The notes under the pieces: generated by a model
What the model was told of the DNA's origin: nothing
Databases searched by the model: none
The model's input: the letters and a program-made list of their open reading frames with translations, nothing else
Assembly: GCF_036181745.1 (NCBI RefSeq)
Contig: NZ_CP108080.1
Location: 6,203,501 to 6,267,500 of the forward strand
DNA length: 64,000 nucleotides
Direction: 5' to 3'
Source: Streptomyces sp. NBC_00259
GTDB taxonomy: Bacteria > Actinomycetota > Actinomycetes > Streptomycetales > Streptomycetaceae
Translations under genes and position numbers: made by a program
Part shown: positions 16,443 through 25,298 of the stretch, piece by piece
Numbering within the stretch: the first letter of the stretch is position 1
Layout: every line of letters begins with the position of its first letter

Positions 16443-16814
16443 TCAGACCGGGCGCACCGTCCGGGGCCCCGCGCAGAGCGCCCCCAGGGCCTCGACGCGC
16501 TCCCGCAGCGCGCGGTCGGCCGTGACGACGACCCGGGTACGGCCGGGCGCCTCGGCGACCAGCTCCACGATGCGGTCGTCGCCGCTGCCGGCCGCCGGTT
16601 CGACCCGTACGCCCGGCACGGACTCCACACCCCGCGCCCACCCCTCGACGACCAGCACCACCTCGGCCGGTCCCGGATGTCCGGCGATACCCTCCTCGGC
16701 GAACGGGGCGAGTCCGTCGCGCAGCCGCTCGGTCGCGCCGAAGCGGTCGCGCCACCAGCCGTCCGGGACCGAACCGACCACGTTCGCGGCATCGACGATC
16801 AAGAGAATCCGCAT
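16443..16814 (-). CDS. Small NYN/PIN-like domain protein
   Basis: The protein has 123 residues starting at ATG 16812-16814. The sequence opens MRILLIVDAANVVGSVPDGW, with the Asp-Ala-Asn of the NYN/PIN nuclease fold. It ends with RTRVVVTADRALRERVEALG, which matches the third strand and acidic residue of that fold. Middle acidic residues (GSGDDRIVELV) complete a plausible metal site. Proteins like this are annotated loosely as NTP pyrophosphohydrolase in Streptomyces, which the motifs do not support. A role in RNA turnover is possible but unproven. It is divergent from the next gene. Confidence 0.65.
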   Translation of the reverse strand: MRILLIVDAANVVGSVPDGWWRDRFGATERLRDGLAPFAEEGIAGHPGPAEVVLVVEGWARGVESVPGVRVEPAAGSGDDRIVELVAEAPGRTRVVVTADRALRERVEALGALCAGPRTVRPV

Positions 16815-16929
16815 GTGGGAAGCCTGGCACAGGGCGGTCTCCGGGTGGGCCGATCGGGGATGTCGCCGAGTGTTATCGTCACGTAAATCAAGCGCTTGTA
16901 CGGCGCTCAGGGAAGGTGGGCAACGGGCC

Positions 16930-18096
16930 ATGTCATTGCGGTCTGCGCGGAGGTCGAAGCGTCGAACGGGCACCGCCCCCGGCACCGGGGACGCCGGAAG
17001 CCGGACGCACCGCGCCGCCCGCGCGAGCACCTCACTGCCCGCCGATCCCTCCCTCCCGCCGACCACCGGCTGGCTGCTGCGGGGCAAGGACGGCCGGCTC
17101 TCCGCGTACGCCCCGGCCCCCGAGGGCGTGCTGCGCTGGACCGAGAAGCGGCCCGGCGGGCCCGAGTGGACCGGCCCCGAGCTGTTCCGCGCCCCCGGGC
17201 TGGTGCCGTACCTCGCGATCGCCCAGGGCGCCGACGGCTATGTGCAGCTCGTCGGACTGCGGCGCACCCCGGTCGCGGGCGGCGAGACGGCCACGGACGT
17301 CGTGCAGAGCATCCAGTACCAGTCGGGCCGCCCCATGCGGGACTGGTACGCGCTGGGCACGCCGTACCCGCAGGACCGTTCGCTCGCCGCGCAGACGGGG
17401 CTCCCGGCGGCCGTCGTGGACGCCGAGGGATCCCTCCACGTCTTCGTGCGCAACGCGGGCGGCGGGGTCTGCGGCCGCGCCCAGGTGCCGAACGGCAAGT
17501 GGAACAAGTGGGCCGACCTCAAGGGCAGCGGCATGCTGGGCGTCCCCGCGGCCGCCCTCACCGACCACGGGCTGATGGAGATCCTCGCCCCGGCCGAGGA
17601 CGGCGTCCTGCGGTGGACCCAGGAGACCCAGGGCGTGAAGTTCCAGCGCGCCGGGGACATCGAGGCCTCGGCCACCGACGGATCGGTCAGCTCCGAACGC
17701 ACGGGCCGTGAGCGGCTCACCCACGTCTGGCGGGACGCCTCGACCGGCACCGTCCACGCCTGGCGCGAGGGCCTGGCCGCCCCCGTGGCACTCGGCGGTG
17801 CGGGCGGCAGCGGCCCGGTCGCCCTGCTCCGTACGCCCGTCGACGGCCACGACTGCGTGATCCTCGCCCAGCGCGGCGCCGACGGACGTCCCGCGCTCGC
17901 CGCCTACCCGACCGAGGAGGAGACGGCCGGCGCCGACTGGACACCCACGGGCGAGCCGTGCGTCGGCGCCCCGGCCCTCGCGATCGACGGCAACGGCCGT
18001 GTGGTCCTGGCCGCGTTCGGCGCGGACGGCACCCTGCGGGTGACACGCCAGAAGGCGGAATCGGGACTGGCGATGGAGGCCTGGATCGCGGTCTGA
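16930..18096 (+). CDS. Hypothetical beta-propeller-like protein
   Basis: A 388-residue protein, start ATG 16930 with GGAAGGTGGG upstream. The first 40 residues are basic and Ser/Thr-rich (MSLRSARRSKRRTGTAPG), with no hydrophobic signal. The remainder repeats a blade-like pattern of about 50 residues with W-rich strands: GVLRWTEKRPGGPEW, GKWNKWADLKGSG, GVLRWTQETQGVKF, GTVHAWREGL. This resembles PLL/sialidase-like propellers that bind ligands, often sugars. I recognise no enzyme motif. It stands alone, bounded by a strong bidirectional hairpin at 18218-18253. Confidence 0.6.
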   Translation: MSLRSARRSKRRTGTAPGTGDAGSRTHRAARASTSLPADPSLPPTTGWLLRGKDGRLSAYAPAPEGVLRWTEKRPGGPEWTGPELFRAPGLVPYLAIAQGADGYVQLVGLRRTPVAGGETATDVVQSIQYQSGRPMRDWYALGTPYPQDRSLAAQTGLPAAVVDAEGSLHVFVRNAGGGVCGRAQVPNGKWNKWADLKGSGMLGVPAAALTDHGLMEILAPAEDGVLRWTQETQGVKFQRAGDIEASATDGSVSSERTGRERLTHVWRDASTGTVHAWREGLAAPVALGGAGGSGPVALLRTPVDGHDCVILAQRGADGRPALAAYPTEEETAGADWTPTGEPCVGAPALAIDGNGRVVLAAFGADGTLRVTRQKAESGLAMEAWIAV

Positions 18097-18217
18097 GCGA
18101 CGCCGCGCGAAGAGCCGGCCGGGCCCGGGAGCGCGTCCGGCCGCGGGCCGCGGCGGGGGACCGGGCCGAGGCGAGCGTGCCGAGTGCCAGGGCGTCCGTC
18201 GCGCGGGCGGTAGGCGA

Positions 18218-18253
18218 AAGGGCCGTACGGGATCGGGATCCCGTACGGCCCTT
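18218..18253. terminator. Bidirectional terminator between convergent genes
   Basis: AAGGGCCGTACGGGATC and its exact complement pair with a two-base loop; an A-run on one side and TT on the other suit both directions. It separates the plus-strand propeller gene (stop 18096) from the minus-strand fad gene (stop 18273). Confidence 0.8.
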
Positions 18254-18272
18254 CGTCATGCCGCCTGTGGCG

Positions 18273-20402
18273 TCACGCCGGGACGCTCGCCACGCCCTGC
18301 GCCAGGAACCGCTTGCCGTTCACGCGCTCGCTGACGCCCTCGCGGTCCAGGTACGGCGTGATGCCGCCCAGGTGGAAGGGCCAGCCGGCGCCCGTGATCA
18401 GGCAGAGGTCGATGTCCTGCGCCTCGGCGACGACACCCTCCTCCAGCATCAGCCCGATCTCCTGCGCGACCGCGTCCAGGACACGGGCGCGGACCTGCTC
18501 CTCCGTCAGGACGCTGTCGCCCTGCTTCAGCAGCGCGGCGACCTCCGGGTCCAGCTCCGGCTTCCCGGAGTCGTACACGTAGAAGCCGCGCTTGCCGGCC
18601 TCGACGACCGCCTTCAGGTTCGGGGACACCGTGAAGCGCTCCGGGAAGGACCGGTTCAGCGTCTCGGAGACGTGCAGACCGATCGCCGGGCCGACCAGCT
18701 CCAGCAGGACCAGCGGCGACATCGGCAGACCGAGCGGCTCGATCGCCTTCTCGGCGGTGGCGACCGGGGTGCCCTCGTCGATGACGTTCTGGATCTCGCC
18801 CATGAAGCGGGTCAGGATGCGGTTCACGACGAACGCCGGGGCGTCCTTCGTCAGCACCGCGGTCTTCCTCAGCTTCTTCGCGACACCGAACGCGGTGGCC
18901 AGCGACGCGTCGTCCGTCTGCTCACCGCGGACGATCTCCAGCAGCGGCAGCACCGCGACCGGGTTGAAGAAGTGGAAGCCGACGACGCGCTCCGGGTGCT
19001 GGAGCTTGGACGCCATCTCCGAGACCGACAGCGAGGAGGTGTTGGTGGCGAGGATCGCGTGCGCCGGGGCGACGGCCTCGACCTCGGCGAACACCTTCTG
19101 CTTGACGGACATCTCCTCGAACACGGCCTCGATGATGAAGTCCGCGTCCGCGAAGCCCTCGGCCTTGTCGAGGACACCGGTCACCAGGGCCTTGAGGCGG
19201 TTGGCCTTGTCCTGGTTGATCCGGCCCTTGCCCAGCAGCTTCTCGATCTCGACGTGGACGTAGCCCACACCCTTGTCGACGCGCACCTGGTCGATGTCGG
19301 TGAGGACCACCGGCACCTCGAGGCGGCGCAGGAACAACAGCGCCAGCTGAGAGGCCATCAGACCGGCGCCGACGACGCCGACCTTGGTGACCGGGCGGGC
19401 CAGCGACTTGTCCGGGGCACCGGCGGGGCGCTTGCCGCGCTTCTGCACCAGGTTGAAGGCGTAGATGCCGGAGCGCAGTTCGCCGCCCATGATCAGGTCG
19501 GCGAGCGCGACGTCCTCGGCGTCGAAGCCCTTCTGCAGGTCGCCGTCCTTGGCCGCCTCGACGATGTCGAGGGCGCGGTAGGCGGCCGGGGCCGCCCCGT
19601 GCACCTTGGAGTCGGCGATGAACCGGCCGCGGGCGACCGCCGCGTCCCAGGCCTCGCCGCGGTCGACGGTGGCGCGCTCGATCGCGATCTCGCCCTTGAG
19701 GACGGACGCGGTCCAGATCAGCGACTGCTCCAGGAAGTCGGCGCCTTCGAAGAGAGCGTCGGCGATGCCGAGTTCGAAGACCTGCTTGCCCTTGAGCTGC
19801 TTGTTCTGGTTGAGCGAGTTCTCGATGATGACCGAGACCGCGCGGTCCGCGCCGATCAGGTTCGGCAGGATCGTGCAGCCGCCCCAGCCCGGGACCAGAC
19901 CGAGGAAGACCTCGGGCAGCGAGAACGCCGGCAGGGCCTTCGACACCGTGCGGTAGGTGCAGTGCAGACCGACCTCGACACCGCCGCCCATCGCCGCGCC
20001 GTTGTAGTACGCGAACGTGGGGACCGCAAGAAAGGACAGCCGCTTGAAGACGTCGTGGCCGCCCTTGCCGATGGCGAGCGCGTCCGAGTGCTGCTTCAGC
20101 AGCTCGACGCCCTTGAGGTCGGCGCCGACGGCGAAGATGAACGGCTTGCCGGTGATGCCGGCGCCGACGATCGCGCCCTCGGACGCCTCCTTCTCGACCT
20201 GGTCGATCGCGGTGTCGAGGTGCGCGAGCGACTGCGGGCCGAAGGTGGTCGGCTTGGTGTGGTCCAGGCCGTTGTCCAGCGTGATGAGGGCGAACCGGCC
20301 CGCGCCGCCCGGCAGGTCGAGGTGGCGTACGTGCGCCTGCGTGACGACCTCGTCCGGGAACAGCTCGGCCGCGCCCTTCAGGAGCTCAGCGGTGGTGCTC
20401 AC
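18273..20402 (-). CDS. fadB: Fatty-acid oxidation complex alpha subunit (enoyl-CoA hydratase / 3-hydroxyacyl-CoA dehydrogenase)
   Basis: This bifunctional beta-oxidation enzyme has 709 residues. The N-terminal crotonase domain shows FAVGADLKGVELL, YYNGAAMGGGVEVGLHC and FSLPEVFLGLVPGWGG. From about residue 335 a Rossmann NAD-binding domain begins with VGVVGAGLMASQLALLFLRR. It is followed by ATNTSSLSVSEMA, GFHFFNPVAVLPLLEIV and the C-terminal dimerisation domain. It hydrates trans-2-enoyl-CoA and oxidises the L-3-hydroxyacyl-CoA. The GTG start overlaps the thiolase stop (GTGA), so the pair is translationally coupled and probably forms the trifunctional complex. Symbol by analogy; in Streptomyces it is often unnamed. 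Confidence 0.92.
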   Translation of the reverse strand: MSTTAELLKGAAELFPDEVVTQAHVRHLDLPGGAGRFALITLDNGLDHTKPTTFGPQSLAHLDTAIDQVEKEASEGAIVGAGITGKPFIFAVGADLKGVELLKQHSDALAIGKGGHDVFKRLSFLAVPTFAYYNGAAMGGGVEVGLHCTYRTVSKALPAFSLPEVFLGLVPGWGGCTILPNLIGADRAVSVIIENSLNQNKQLKGKQVFELGIADALFEGADFLEQSLIWTASVLKGEIAIERATVDRGEAWDAAVARGRFIADSKVHGAAPAAYRALDIVEAAKDGDLQKGFDAEDVALADLIMGGELRSGIYAFNLVQKRGKRPAGAPDKSLARPVTKVGVVGAGLMASQLALLFLRRLEVPVVLTDIDQVRVDKGVGYVHVEIEKLLGKGRINQDKANRLKALVTGVLDKAEGFADADFIIEAVFEEMSVKQKVFAEVEAVAPAHAILATNTSSLSVSEMASKLQHPERVVGFHFFNPVAVLPLLEIVRGEQTDDASLATAFGVAKKLRKTAVLTKDAPAFVVNRILTRFMGEIQNVIDEGTPVATAEKAIEPLGLPMSPLVLLELVGPAIGLHVSETLNRSFPERFTVSPNLKAVVEAGKRGFYVYDSGKPELDPEVAALLKQGDSVLTEEQVRARVLDAVAQEIGLMLEEGVVAEAQDIDLCLITGAGWPFHLGGITPYLDREGVSERVNGKRFLAQGVASVPA

Positions 20403-21625
20403 TTGTTGCCTCCGGCGTCCTTGTGGTGCGGGTTCTCCCAGATCACGGTGGCGCCCATGCCGAAGCCGACGCACATCGTGGTGAGGCCGTAACGGACCTC
20501 CGGCTGCTCCTCGAACTGGCGCGCAAGCTGCGTCATCAGACGCACGCCGGAGGAGGCGAGCGGGTGGCCGAAGGCGATGGCGCCGCCGTACTGGTTGACG
20601 CGGGCGTCGTCGTCGGCGATGCCGTAGTGCTCGAGGAAGGCCAGCACCTGGACGGCGAAGGCCTCGTTGATCTCGAACAGGCCGATGTCCTCGATGGACA
20701 GACCCGCCTGGGCGAGGGCCTTCTCGGTCGCGGGGATGGGGCCGTAGCCCATGACCTCGGGCTCGACGCCGGCGAAGGAGTACGCGACGAGGCGCATCTT
20801 GACCGGGAGGTTGTTCTCGCGGGCGAAGTCCTCGGAGGCGATGAGCGAGGCGGTGGCGCCGTCGTTCAGCCCCGCGGCGTTGCCGGCGGTGACGCGGCCG
20901 TGGACCCGGAACGGCGTCTTCAGGCCGGCGAGGCTCTCCAGCGTGGTGCCCGGGCGCATCGGCTCGTCGGCGGTGACCAGGCCCCAGCCGGTCTCGCCGG
21001 CCTCGGGGTTGGTGCGGCGCACCGACACCGGCACCAGGTCCTGCTGGATCTTGCCGTTGGCGTACGCCTTGGCGGCCTTCTCCTGCGAGCGCACGGCGTA
21101 CTCGTCGGCGCGCTGCTTGGTGATCGTGGGGTAGCGGTCGTGCAGGTTCTCGGCGGTCATGCCCATGAAGAGGGCCGACTCGTCGACGAGCTTCTCCGAC
21201 ACGAAGCGCGGGTTCGGGTCGACGCCCTCGCCCATCGGGTGGCGGCCCATGTGCTCGACACCGCCGGCGATGGCGATGTCGTACGCACCGAAGGCGACGC
21301 TGCCGGCGACCGAGGTCACGGCGGTCAGCGCACCGGCGCACATGCGGTCGATGGAGTAACCGGGCACGGACTGCGGCAGCCCCGCGAGGATGCCGGCGGT
21401 GCGGCCGATGGTCAGACCCTGGTCGCCGATCTGCGTGGTCGCGGCGATGGCGACCTCGTCGATCTTCTTGGGGTCGAGGTCCGGGTTGCGGCGCAGCAGC
21501 TCCCGGATCGCCTTGACGACGAGATCGTCGGCTCGGGTCTCGTGGTAGATGCCCTTCGGGCCCGCCTTGCCGAACGGGGTGCGGACGCCGTCGACGAAGA
21601 CGACGTCCCTGACGGTACGAGGCAC
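20399..21625 (-). CDS. fadA: Acetyl-CoA C-acyltransferase (beta-oxidation thiolase)
   Basis: This enzyme of 408 residues cleaves 3-ketoacyl-CoA with CoA in the last step of beta-oxidation. The chosen start is GTG 21623-21625, with GGAGGAG about seven bases upstream; longer frames lack a site. Catalytic features are the acyl-accepting Cys in SIDRMCAGALTAV, His in GGAIAFGHPLASSG and the second Cys in TTMCVGFGMGA, with NEAFAVQVLAF before them. It is first of a two-gene operon with the alpha subunit. Confidence 0.92.
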   Translation of the reverse strand: MPRTVRDVVFVDGVRTPFGKAGPKGIYHETRADDLVVKAIRELLRRNPDLDPKKIDEVAIAATTQIGDQGLTIGRTAGILAGLPQSVPGYSIDRMCAGALTAVTSVAGSVAFGAYDIAIAGGVEHMGRHPMGEGVDPNPRFVSEKLVDESALFMGMTAENLHDRYPTITKQRADEYAVRSQEKAAKAYANGKIQQDLVPVSVRRTNPEAGETGWGLVTADEPMRPGTTLESLAGLKTPFRVHGRVTAGNAAGLNDGATASLIASEDFARENNLPVKMRLVAYSFAGVEPEVMGYGPIPATEKALAQAGLSIEDIGLFEINEAFAVQVLAFLEHYGIADDDARVNQYGGAIAFGHPLASSGVRLMTQLARQFEEQPEVRYGLTTMCVGFGMGATVIWENPHHKDAGGNK

Positions 21626-22196
21626 GATGGCTCTCCTCCAGGGTGCGGGGTGGCACTGCTGCGGGCACGCTCCTGAGCGTGCGCTTGCTTCCCTCATGCT
21701 ACTTGTGGGTAACCATGCTGCCCACCCCCTGTGCCGGTAGCGGCGAACGTCACACCACGAAGGCCGGCGCATTCGCCCGCCCGGCGGGCCGTGCCATGGC
21801 GACGCGGGCTCTTCGCGGGCCCTCCGCCGCCCCTTCGCGGTCCCGTCGCGGCAGGTCAGGCCCGCGGGAGCGCCTCGATCCGGTCGGGCGCCGCCGGCGA
21901 CGCGACGTCCCCGGCCGGCGGCGGCGACGGGTCGGCCTCAGTGGCGCGCAGCCGGACCGGCGCCGCCGGGGGCCGGGCGGCAGTGGCTTCGGCCTGCTCG
22001 CCCGGCCTGCCGGAGCGGGTCGCTCACGGCTTCCGGCGACCGCGCGGCACGAGGCATTCGCTTCGGCAGGCGGCAGGCGGCAGGCGGCGGGTCCAGGGTC
22101 TTGTCCAGGACGCGTCGGCCGCCCGGGAGTACCCGTTCGGCGTGCGACGGCCCTGACCGGGCCTGACCGGCGCTGACCGGCCCGGGTCCGCGGAGG
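21626..22196. other. Gene-free, extremely GC-rich spacer with short tandem repeats
   Basis: These 571 bases contain no frame with convincing protein character. They hold the upstream region of the thiolase operon, four heptamer copies of GGCAGGC near 22065-22087 and three TGACCGG copies near 22154-22180. Confidence 0.5.
22155..22188 (-). terminator. Possible terminator of the RNase D gene
   Basis: GACCGGGCC and GGCCCGGGTC can pair with one bulge around a 15-base loop, just past the RNase D stop on the minus strand. The pairing is modest and embedded in TGACCGG repeats. Confidence 0.35.
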
Positions 22197-23489
22197 TCAG
22201 GCCGTCGCCTGCAGGGCCCGGGTCAGCAGCGGGGTCACCTGCTCGACCTGCCATGCCCGCGCACCCAGCGCCGTCAGCGCCGCCGACACCGCCTCCGGTG
22301 ACAGGTCCGCCGGTGGCTCCCAGCACAGGCGACGGACCGTGTCCGGAGTGATCAGGTTCTCCTGCGGCAGGTTCAGCTGCTCCGCGAGCGAGGAGACCGC
22401 GGCACGCGCCGCGGACAGCCGCGCCGCGGCCTCCGGGTCCTTGTCCGCCCAGGACCGCGGCGGAGGCGGCCCCGCCACCGGCTGTCCCGGCTGCGGCAGC
22501 TCCGCGTCCGGCAGCGCCCGTGCCCGGTCCACCGCCGCCTGCCACTGCTCCAGCTGGCGCCGGCCCATGCGGTGCCCGTAGCCGGACAGGGCCGTGAGCG
22601 CGGTCAGGTTCAGCGGAAGGGTCAGCGCCGCCTCGACGATCGCCGCGTCACTGAGCACCTTGCCGGGCGACACGTCCCGTCGCTGCGCCACCTGGTCGCG
22701 CGCGGTCCACAGCTCCCGTACGACCGCCATCTGACGCCGGCGCCGCACCTTGTGCATCCCCGACGTACGCCGCCAGGGATCCTTGCGCGGCGGGGCGGGC
22801 GGGGCCGAGGCGATCGCTTCGAACTCCTGCCGCGCCCATTCCAGCTTGCCCTGCCGGTCCAGCTCCTTCTCCAGCGCGTCCCGCAGATCGACGAGCAGCT
22901 CGACGTCGAGCGCCGCGTAGCGCAGCCAGGGCTCGGGCAGCGGCCGCGTCGACCAGTCCACCGCCGAGTGGCCCTTCTCCAGCGCGTAGCCGAGCACCGA
23001 CTCGACCATCGCGCCGAGGCCCACCCGGGGGAAGCCCGCGAGCCGTCCCGCCAGCTCGGTGTCGAAGAGCAGGGTCGGCGTCATGCCTATTTCGCGCAGA
23101 CACGGCAGGTCCTGGGTGGCGGCGTGCAGGATCCACTCGGTGCCGGCGAGTGCCTCGCCGAGTCCGGACAGATCGGGGCAGCCGACCGGGTCGACGAGCG
23201 CGGTGCCGGCGCCTTCGCGGCGCAGCTGTACGAGGTAGGCGCGCTGCCCGTAGCGGTAGCCGGACGCCCGCTCGGCGTCCACGGCCACGGGCCCGCTGCC
23301 GGCGGCGAACGCGGCGATGACGGATTCGAGGGCCTCGGGGGTGGACACCACCGGGGGGATGCCCTCGCGCGGCTCCAGCAGCGGGATCGGCTGCTCCCCG
23401 ACCGAGACGCCTGAGACGCCGTCGTCCGGGGGGCCGCCCCCGGTGGTTCGCAGGACTGTCTCTGCTGCGGTCTCTTGGGCGTCGGTCAC
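22197..23489 (-). CDS. rnd: Ribonuclease D-like 3'-5' exonuclease (HRDC domain)
   Basis: A DEDD-family exoribonuclease, 430 residues, from a GTG with no ribosome-binding site. The DEDD core occupies residues about 45-215: Exo I VAVDAERASGYRYGQ, Exo II WILHAATQDLPCL and Exo III LRYAALDVELLVDL (Tyr form). An HRDC domain follows (WTARDQVAQRRDVSPGKVL, near residues 250-325), then a C-terminal helical extension typical of actinobacteria. It likely trims tRNA or stable-RNA 3' ends. A TACCCT -10 box six bases before the GTG suggests a leaderless message. Confidence 0.85.
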   Translation of the reverse strand: MTDAQETAAETVLRTTGGGPPDDGVSGVSVGEQPIPLLEPREGIPPVVSTPEALESVIAAFAAGSGPVAVDAERASGYRYGQRAYLVQLRREGAGTALVDPVGCPDLSGLGEALAGTEWILHAATQDLPCLREIGMTPTLLFDTELAGRLAGFPRVGLGAMVESVLGYALEKGHSAVDWSTRPLPEPWLRYAALDVELLVDLRDALEKELDRQGKLEWARQEFEAIASAPPAPPRKDPWRRTSGMHKVRRRRQMAVVRELWTARDQVAQRRDVSPGKVLSDAAIVEAALTLPLNLTALTALSGYGHRMGRRQLEQWQAAVDRARALPDAELPQPGQPVAGPPPPRSWADKDPEAAARLSAARAAVSSLAEQLNLPQENLITPDTVRRLCWEPPADLSPEAVSAALTALGARAWQVEQVTPLLTRALQATA

Positions 23490-23495
23490 CTGTCA

Positions 23496-23501
23496 AGGGT
23501 A
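23496..23501 (-). promoter_or_regulatory. -10 box of leaderless RNase D transcript
   Basis: On the minus strand TACCCT precedes the GTG start at 23489 by six bases (TTGACAG lies between), fitting initiation at the start codon. Confidence 0.5.
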
Positions 23502-23516
23502 TCTGTGAACGGCAAG

Positions 23517-23548
23517 CGCCCGTCGACGGAACGTTCCGTCGACGGGCG
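23517..23548 (-). terminator. Perfect 32-bp palindrome after the response regulator gene
   Basis: Two abutting 16-base arms (CGCCCGTCGACGGAAC and complement) lie 20 bases downstream of the response-regulator stop and just upstream of the RNase D promoter. The position fits a terminator that insulates RNase D. Confidence 0.65.
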
Positions 23549-23567
23549 CGGGTGTGGTGTCAAGGAG

Positions 23568-24230
23568 TCAGTGGATGATGCCGGTACGCAGCGCCACCGC
23601 CACCATTCCGGCGCGGTCCCCGGTACCGAGCTTGCGGGCGATACGGGCGAGGTGGCTCTTCACCGTCAGCGCCGACAGGCCCATCGACACGCCGATCGCC
23701 TTGTTCGACTGTCCCTCGGCGACCAGCCGGAGGACCTCCACCTCGCGACCGGACAGCTCGCGGTAGCCGCCCGGGTGGCTCGGAGCGCCGGGGGGACGGC
23801 GGTGCAGCCGGGCGGCCGCGGCGCCGATGGGGGCGGCTCCGGGGCGGGTGGGGTGGCCGAGGTTCGTACGCGTACCGGTCACGACATAGCCCTTGACCCC
23901 GCCGGCCAGCGCGTTGCGTACCGCGCCGATGTCGTCGGCGGCGGAGAGGGCGAGGCCGTTGGGCCAGCCCGCGGCGCGGGTCTCGGACAGGAGGGTGAGC
24001 CCGCTTCCGTCGGGCAGGTGGACGTCGGCCACGCAGATGTCGCGCGGGTTGCCGACGCGGGGGCGGGCCTCCGCGATGGACGACGCCTCGATGACATCGC
24101 GCACCCCGAGCGCCCACAGGTGGCGGGTGACGGTGGAGCGGACGCGCGGGTCGGCCACGACGACCATGGCCGTCGGCTTGTTCGGGCGGTAGGCGACCAG
24201 GCTTGCGGGCTGCTCGAGGAGAACGGACAC
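23568..24230 (-). CDS. NarL/LuxR-family response regulator
   Basis: The protein has 220 residues. The receiver domain (residues 20-120) keeps its phosphorylation site: VVVADPRVRS acidic position, Asp in ICVADVHLPDGSG, Ser in LALSAADD and Lys in GGVKGYVV. A Pro-rich linker leads to a LuxR-type helix-turn-helix, ELSGREVEVLRLVAEGQSNK and TVKSHLARIARKLGTGDR. No histidine kinase lies next to it, so it is an orphan in this window. The target is unknown. Confidence 0.85.
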   Translation of the reverse strand: MSVLLEQPASLVAYRPNKPTAMVVVADPRVRSTVTRHLWALGVRDVIEASSIAEARPRVGNPRDICVADVHLPDGSGLTLLSETRAAGWPNGLALSAADDIGAVRNALAGGVKGYVVTGTRTNLGHPTRPGAAPIGAAAARLHRRPPGAPSHPGGYRELSGREVEVLRLVAEGQSNKAIGVSMGLSALTVKSHLARIARKLGTGDRAGMVAVALRTGIIH

Positions 24231-24532
24231 CAGGCCTCCTGGGAAGGTGGGGGACGGAGCCGGCTCGGGGATGAAGCCGGGGCGAACCGTGCTTGAAGGG
24301 TCACCACCTCTTCGGCAGCAAACCCGGACGCCTTTAGAGAAAGATCACGATTTGGTGAGTAACAATTCCGGCAATTCGGACGCGTGATCGATCATCGTAT
24401 GAGCCCGCACGGGTGCCGTCCGTCCGTGGTCCGCCCGCGCGGCGGCGGGCGGCGAGCACCCGGCCACCGCCCCGCACTCGCCTCCACAGCCCGGCGCCTC
24501 GTGCTTCGCGTCCCGTGCCCGCGCCCCGGACC
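24231..24532. other. Gap between response regulator and DUF3000 gene
   Basis: No gene is visible in this 302-base stretch. The first part is the promoter region of the response regulator, comparatively AT-rich around 24335-24400 (AAAGATCACGATTTGG). The rest is GC-rich spacer. Confidence 0.4.
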
Positions 24533-25207
24533 CTACGGTGCGTGCGGGCCCCGCCGCTGGGGCAGGGAGACCACGCCGGCGGCGCACTCCGCGACGCCCG
24601 CGGGGCCGGCCGGGGGCAGGCCGGCGATCTGGCACAGCAGGTCGCACCATGCGGCCAGGTGCGTCGCGGTGTCCGGGACACCGTCGCGGCCCGCGCGCGG
24701 TGTCCAGGAGGCGCGGATCTCGATCTGGGTCGCCGGGCGGCGGTCGCCGAGTCCACCGAAGTAGTGAGACCCCGCCCGGGTGACGGTGCCGCTCGGCTCC
24801 CCGTACGACAGACCTCGCGCCTCCAGCGCACCGGTCAGCCAGGACCAGCACACCTCCGGCAGCAGCGGGTCCGCCGCCATCTCGGGCTCAAGCTCCGCGC
24901 GTACGAGCGTCACCAGCCGGAAGGTGCCCTGCCATGCCTCGTGACCGGCCGGGTCGTGGAGCAGGACCAGCCGGCCGTCCGCGAGATCCTCACCGTCGTC
25001 GACGACAGCCGCCTCGAGCGCGTACGCGTGCGGCGCGAGGCGCTGGGGCGGCCGGGCCGCGTCCACCTCGATCTCGGGCCGCAGCCGTGCCGTGCGCAGC
25101 GCTTCGACCGCGAGCCGGAACGCGGGCGGGACGGAGTTCCGCTCCGCACTGTCCGTGCCTTCGGCGCCGTCGGATGGATCGGAAAACTGTCCCTGAGCCG
25201 CAGCCAT
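24533..25207 (-). CDS. DUF3000 family protein
   Basis: This actinobacterial conserved protein of unknown function (224 residues) starts at ATG 25205-25207. Recognisable family stretches are PPAFRLAVEALRTARLRPEI, RLAPHAYALEA, LLHDPAGHEAWQGTFRLVTL and EVCWSWLTGALEARGL. It has no signal or membrane span and ends in a short Pro/Arg tail. It sits head to head with hemE, 91 bases apart, a pairing that I recall as conserved in Streptomyces. A TACTCT -10 box seven bases before the ATG points to a leaderless transcript. Confidence 0.75.
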   Translation of the reverse strand: MAAAQGQFSDPSDGAEGTDSAERNSVPPAFRLAVEALRTARLRPEIEVDAARPPQRLAPHAYALEAAVVDDGEDLADGRLVLLHDPAGHEAWQGTFRLVTLVRAELEPEMAADPLLPEVCWSWLTGALEARGLSYGEPSGTVTRAGSHYFGGLGDRRPATQIEIRASWTPRAGRDGVPDTATHLAAWCDLLCQIAGLPPAGPAGVAECAAGVVSLPQRRGPHAP

Positions 25208-25214
25208 GCGGGGA

Positions 25215-25220
25215 AGAGTA
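25215..25220 (-). promoter_or_regulatory. -10 box of leaderless DUF3000 transcript
   Basis: TACTCT on the minus strand is separated from the ATG by seven bases, with no ribosome-binding site. Confidence 0.5.
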
Positions 25221-25298
25221 GGCGGAACGCGGGCCGCGCGCAGGGAGGGACACCCGCCCCGCGCATGCTCCTTGCGCGCACATGCGAAGATTCTGGGC

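Noticed and set aside
17958..20492. 844-codon plus-strand frame over the fad genes
   Set aside because: Arg/Asp/Val-rich shadow of the minus-strand beta-oxidation genes; no start signal or family.
21643..22176. Possible genes in the spacer upstream of the thiolase operon
   Set aside because: Arg/Pro/Gly-rich frames on both strands, no ribosome sites and no family resemblance.
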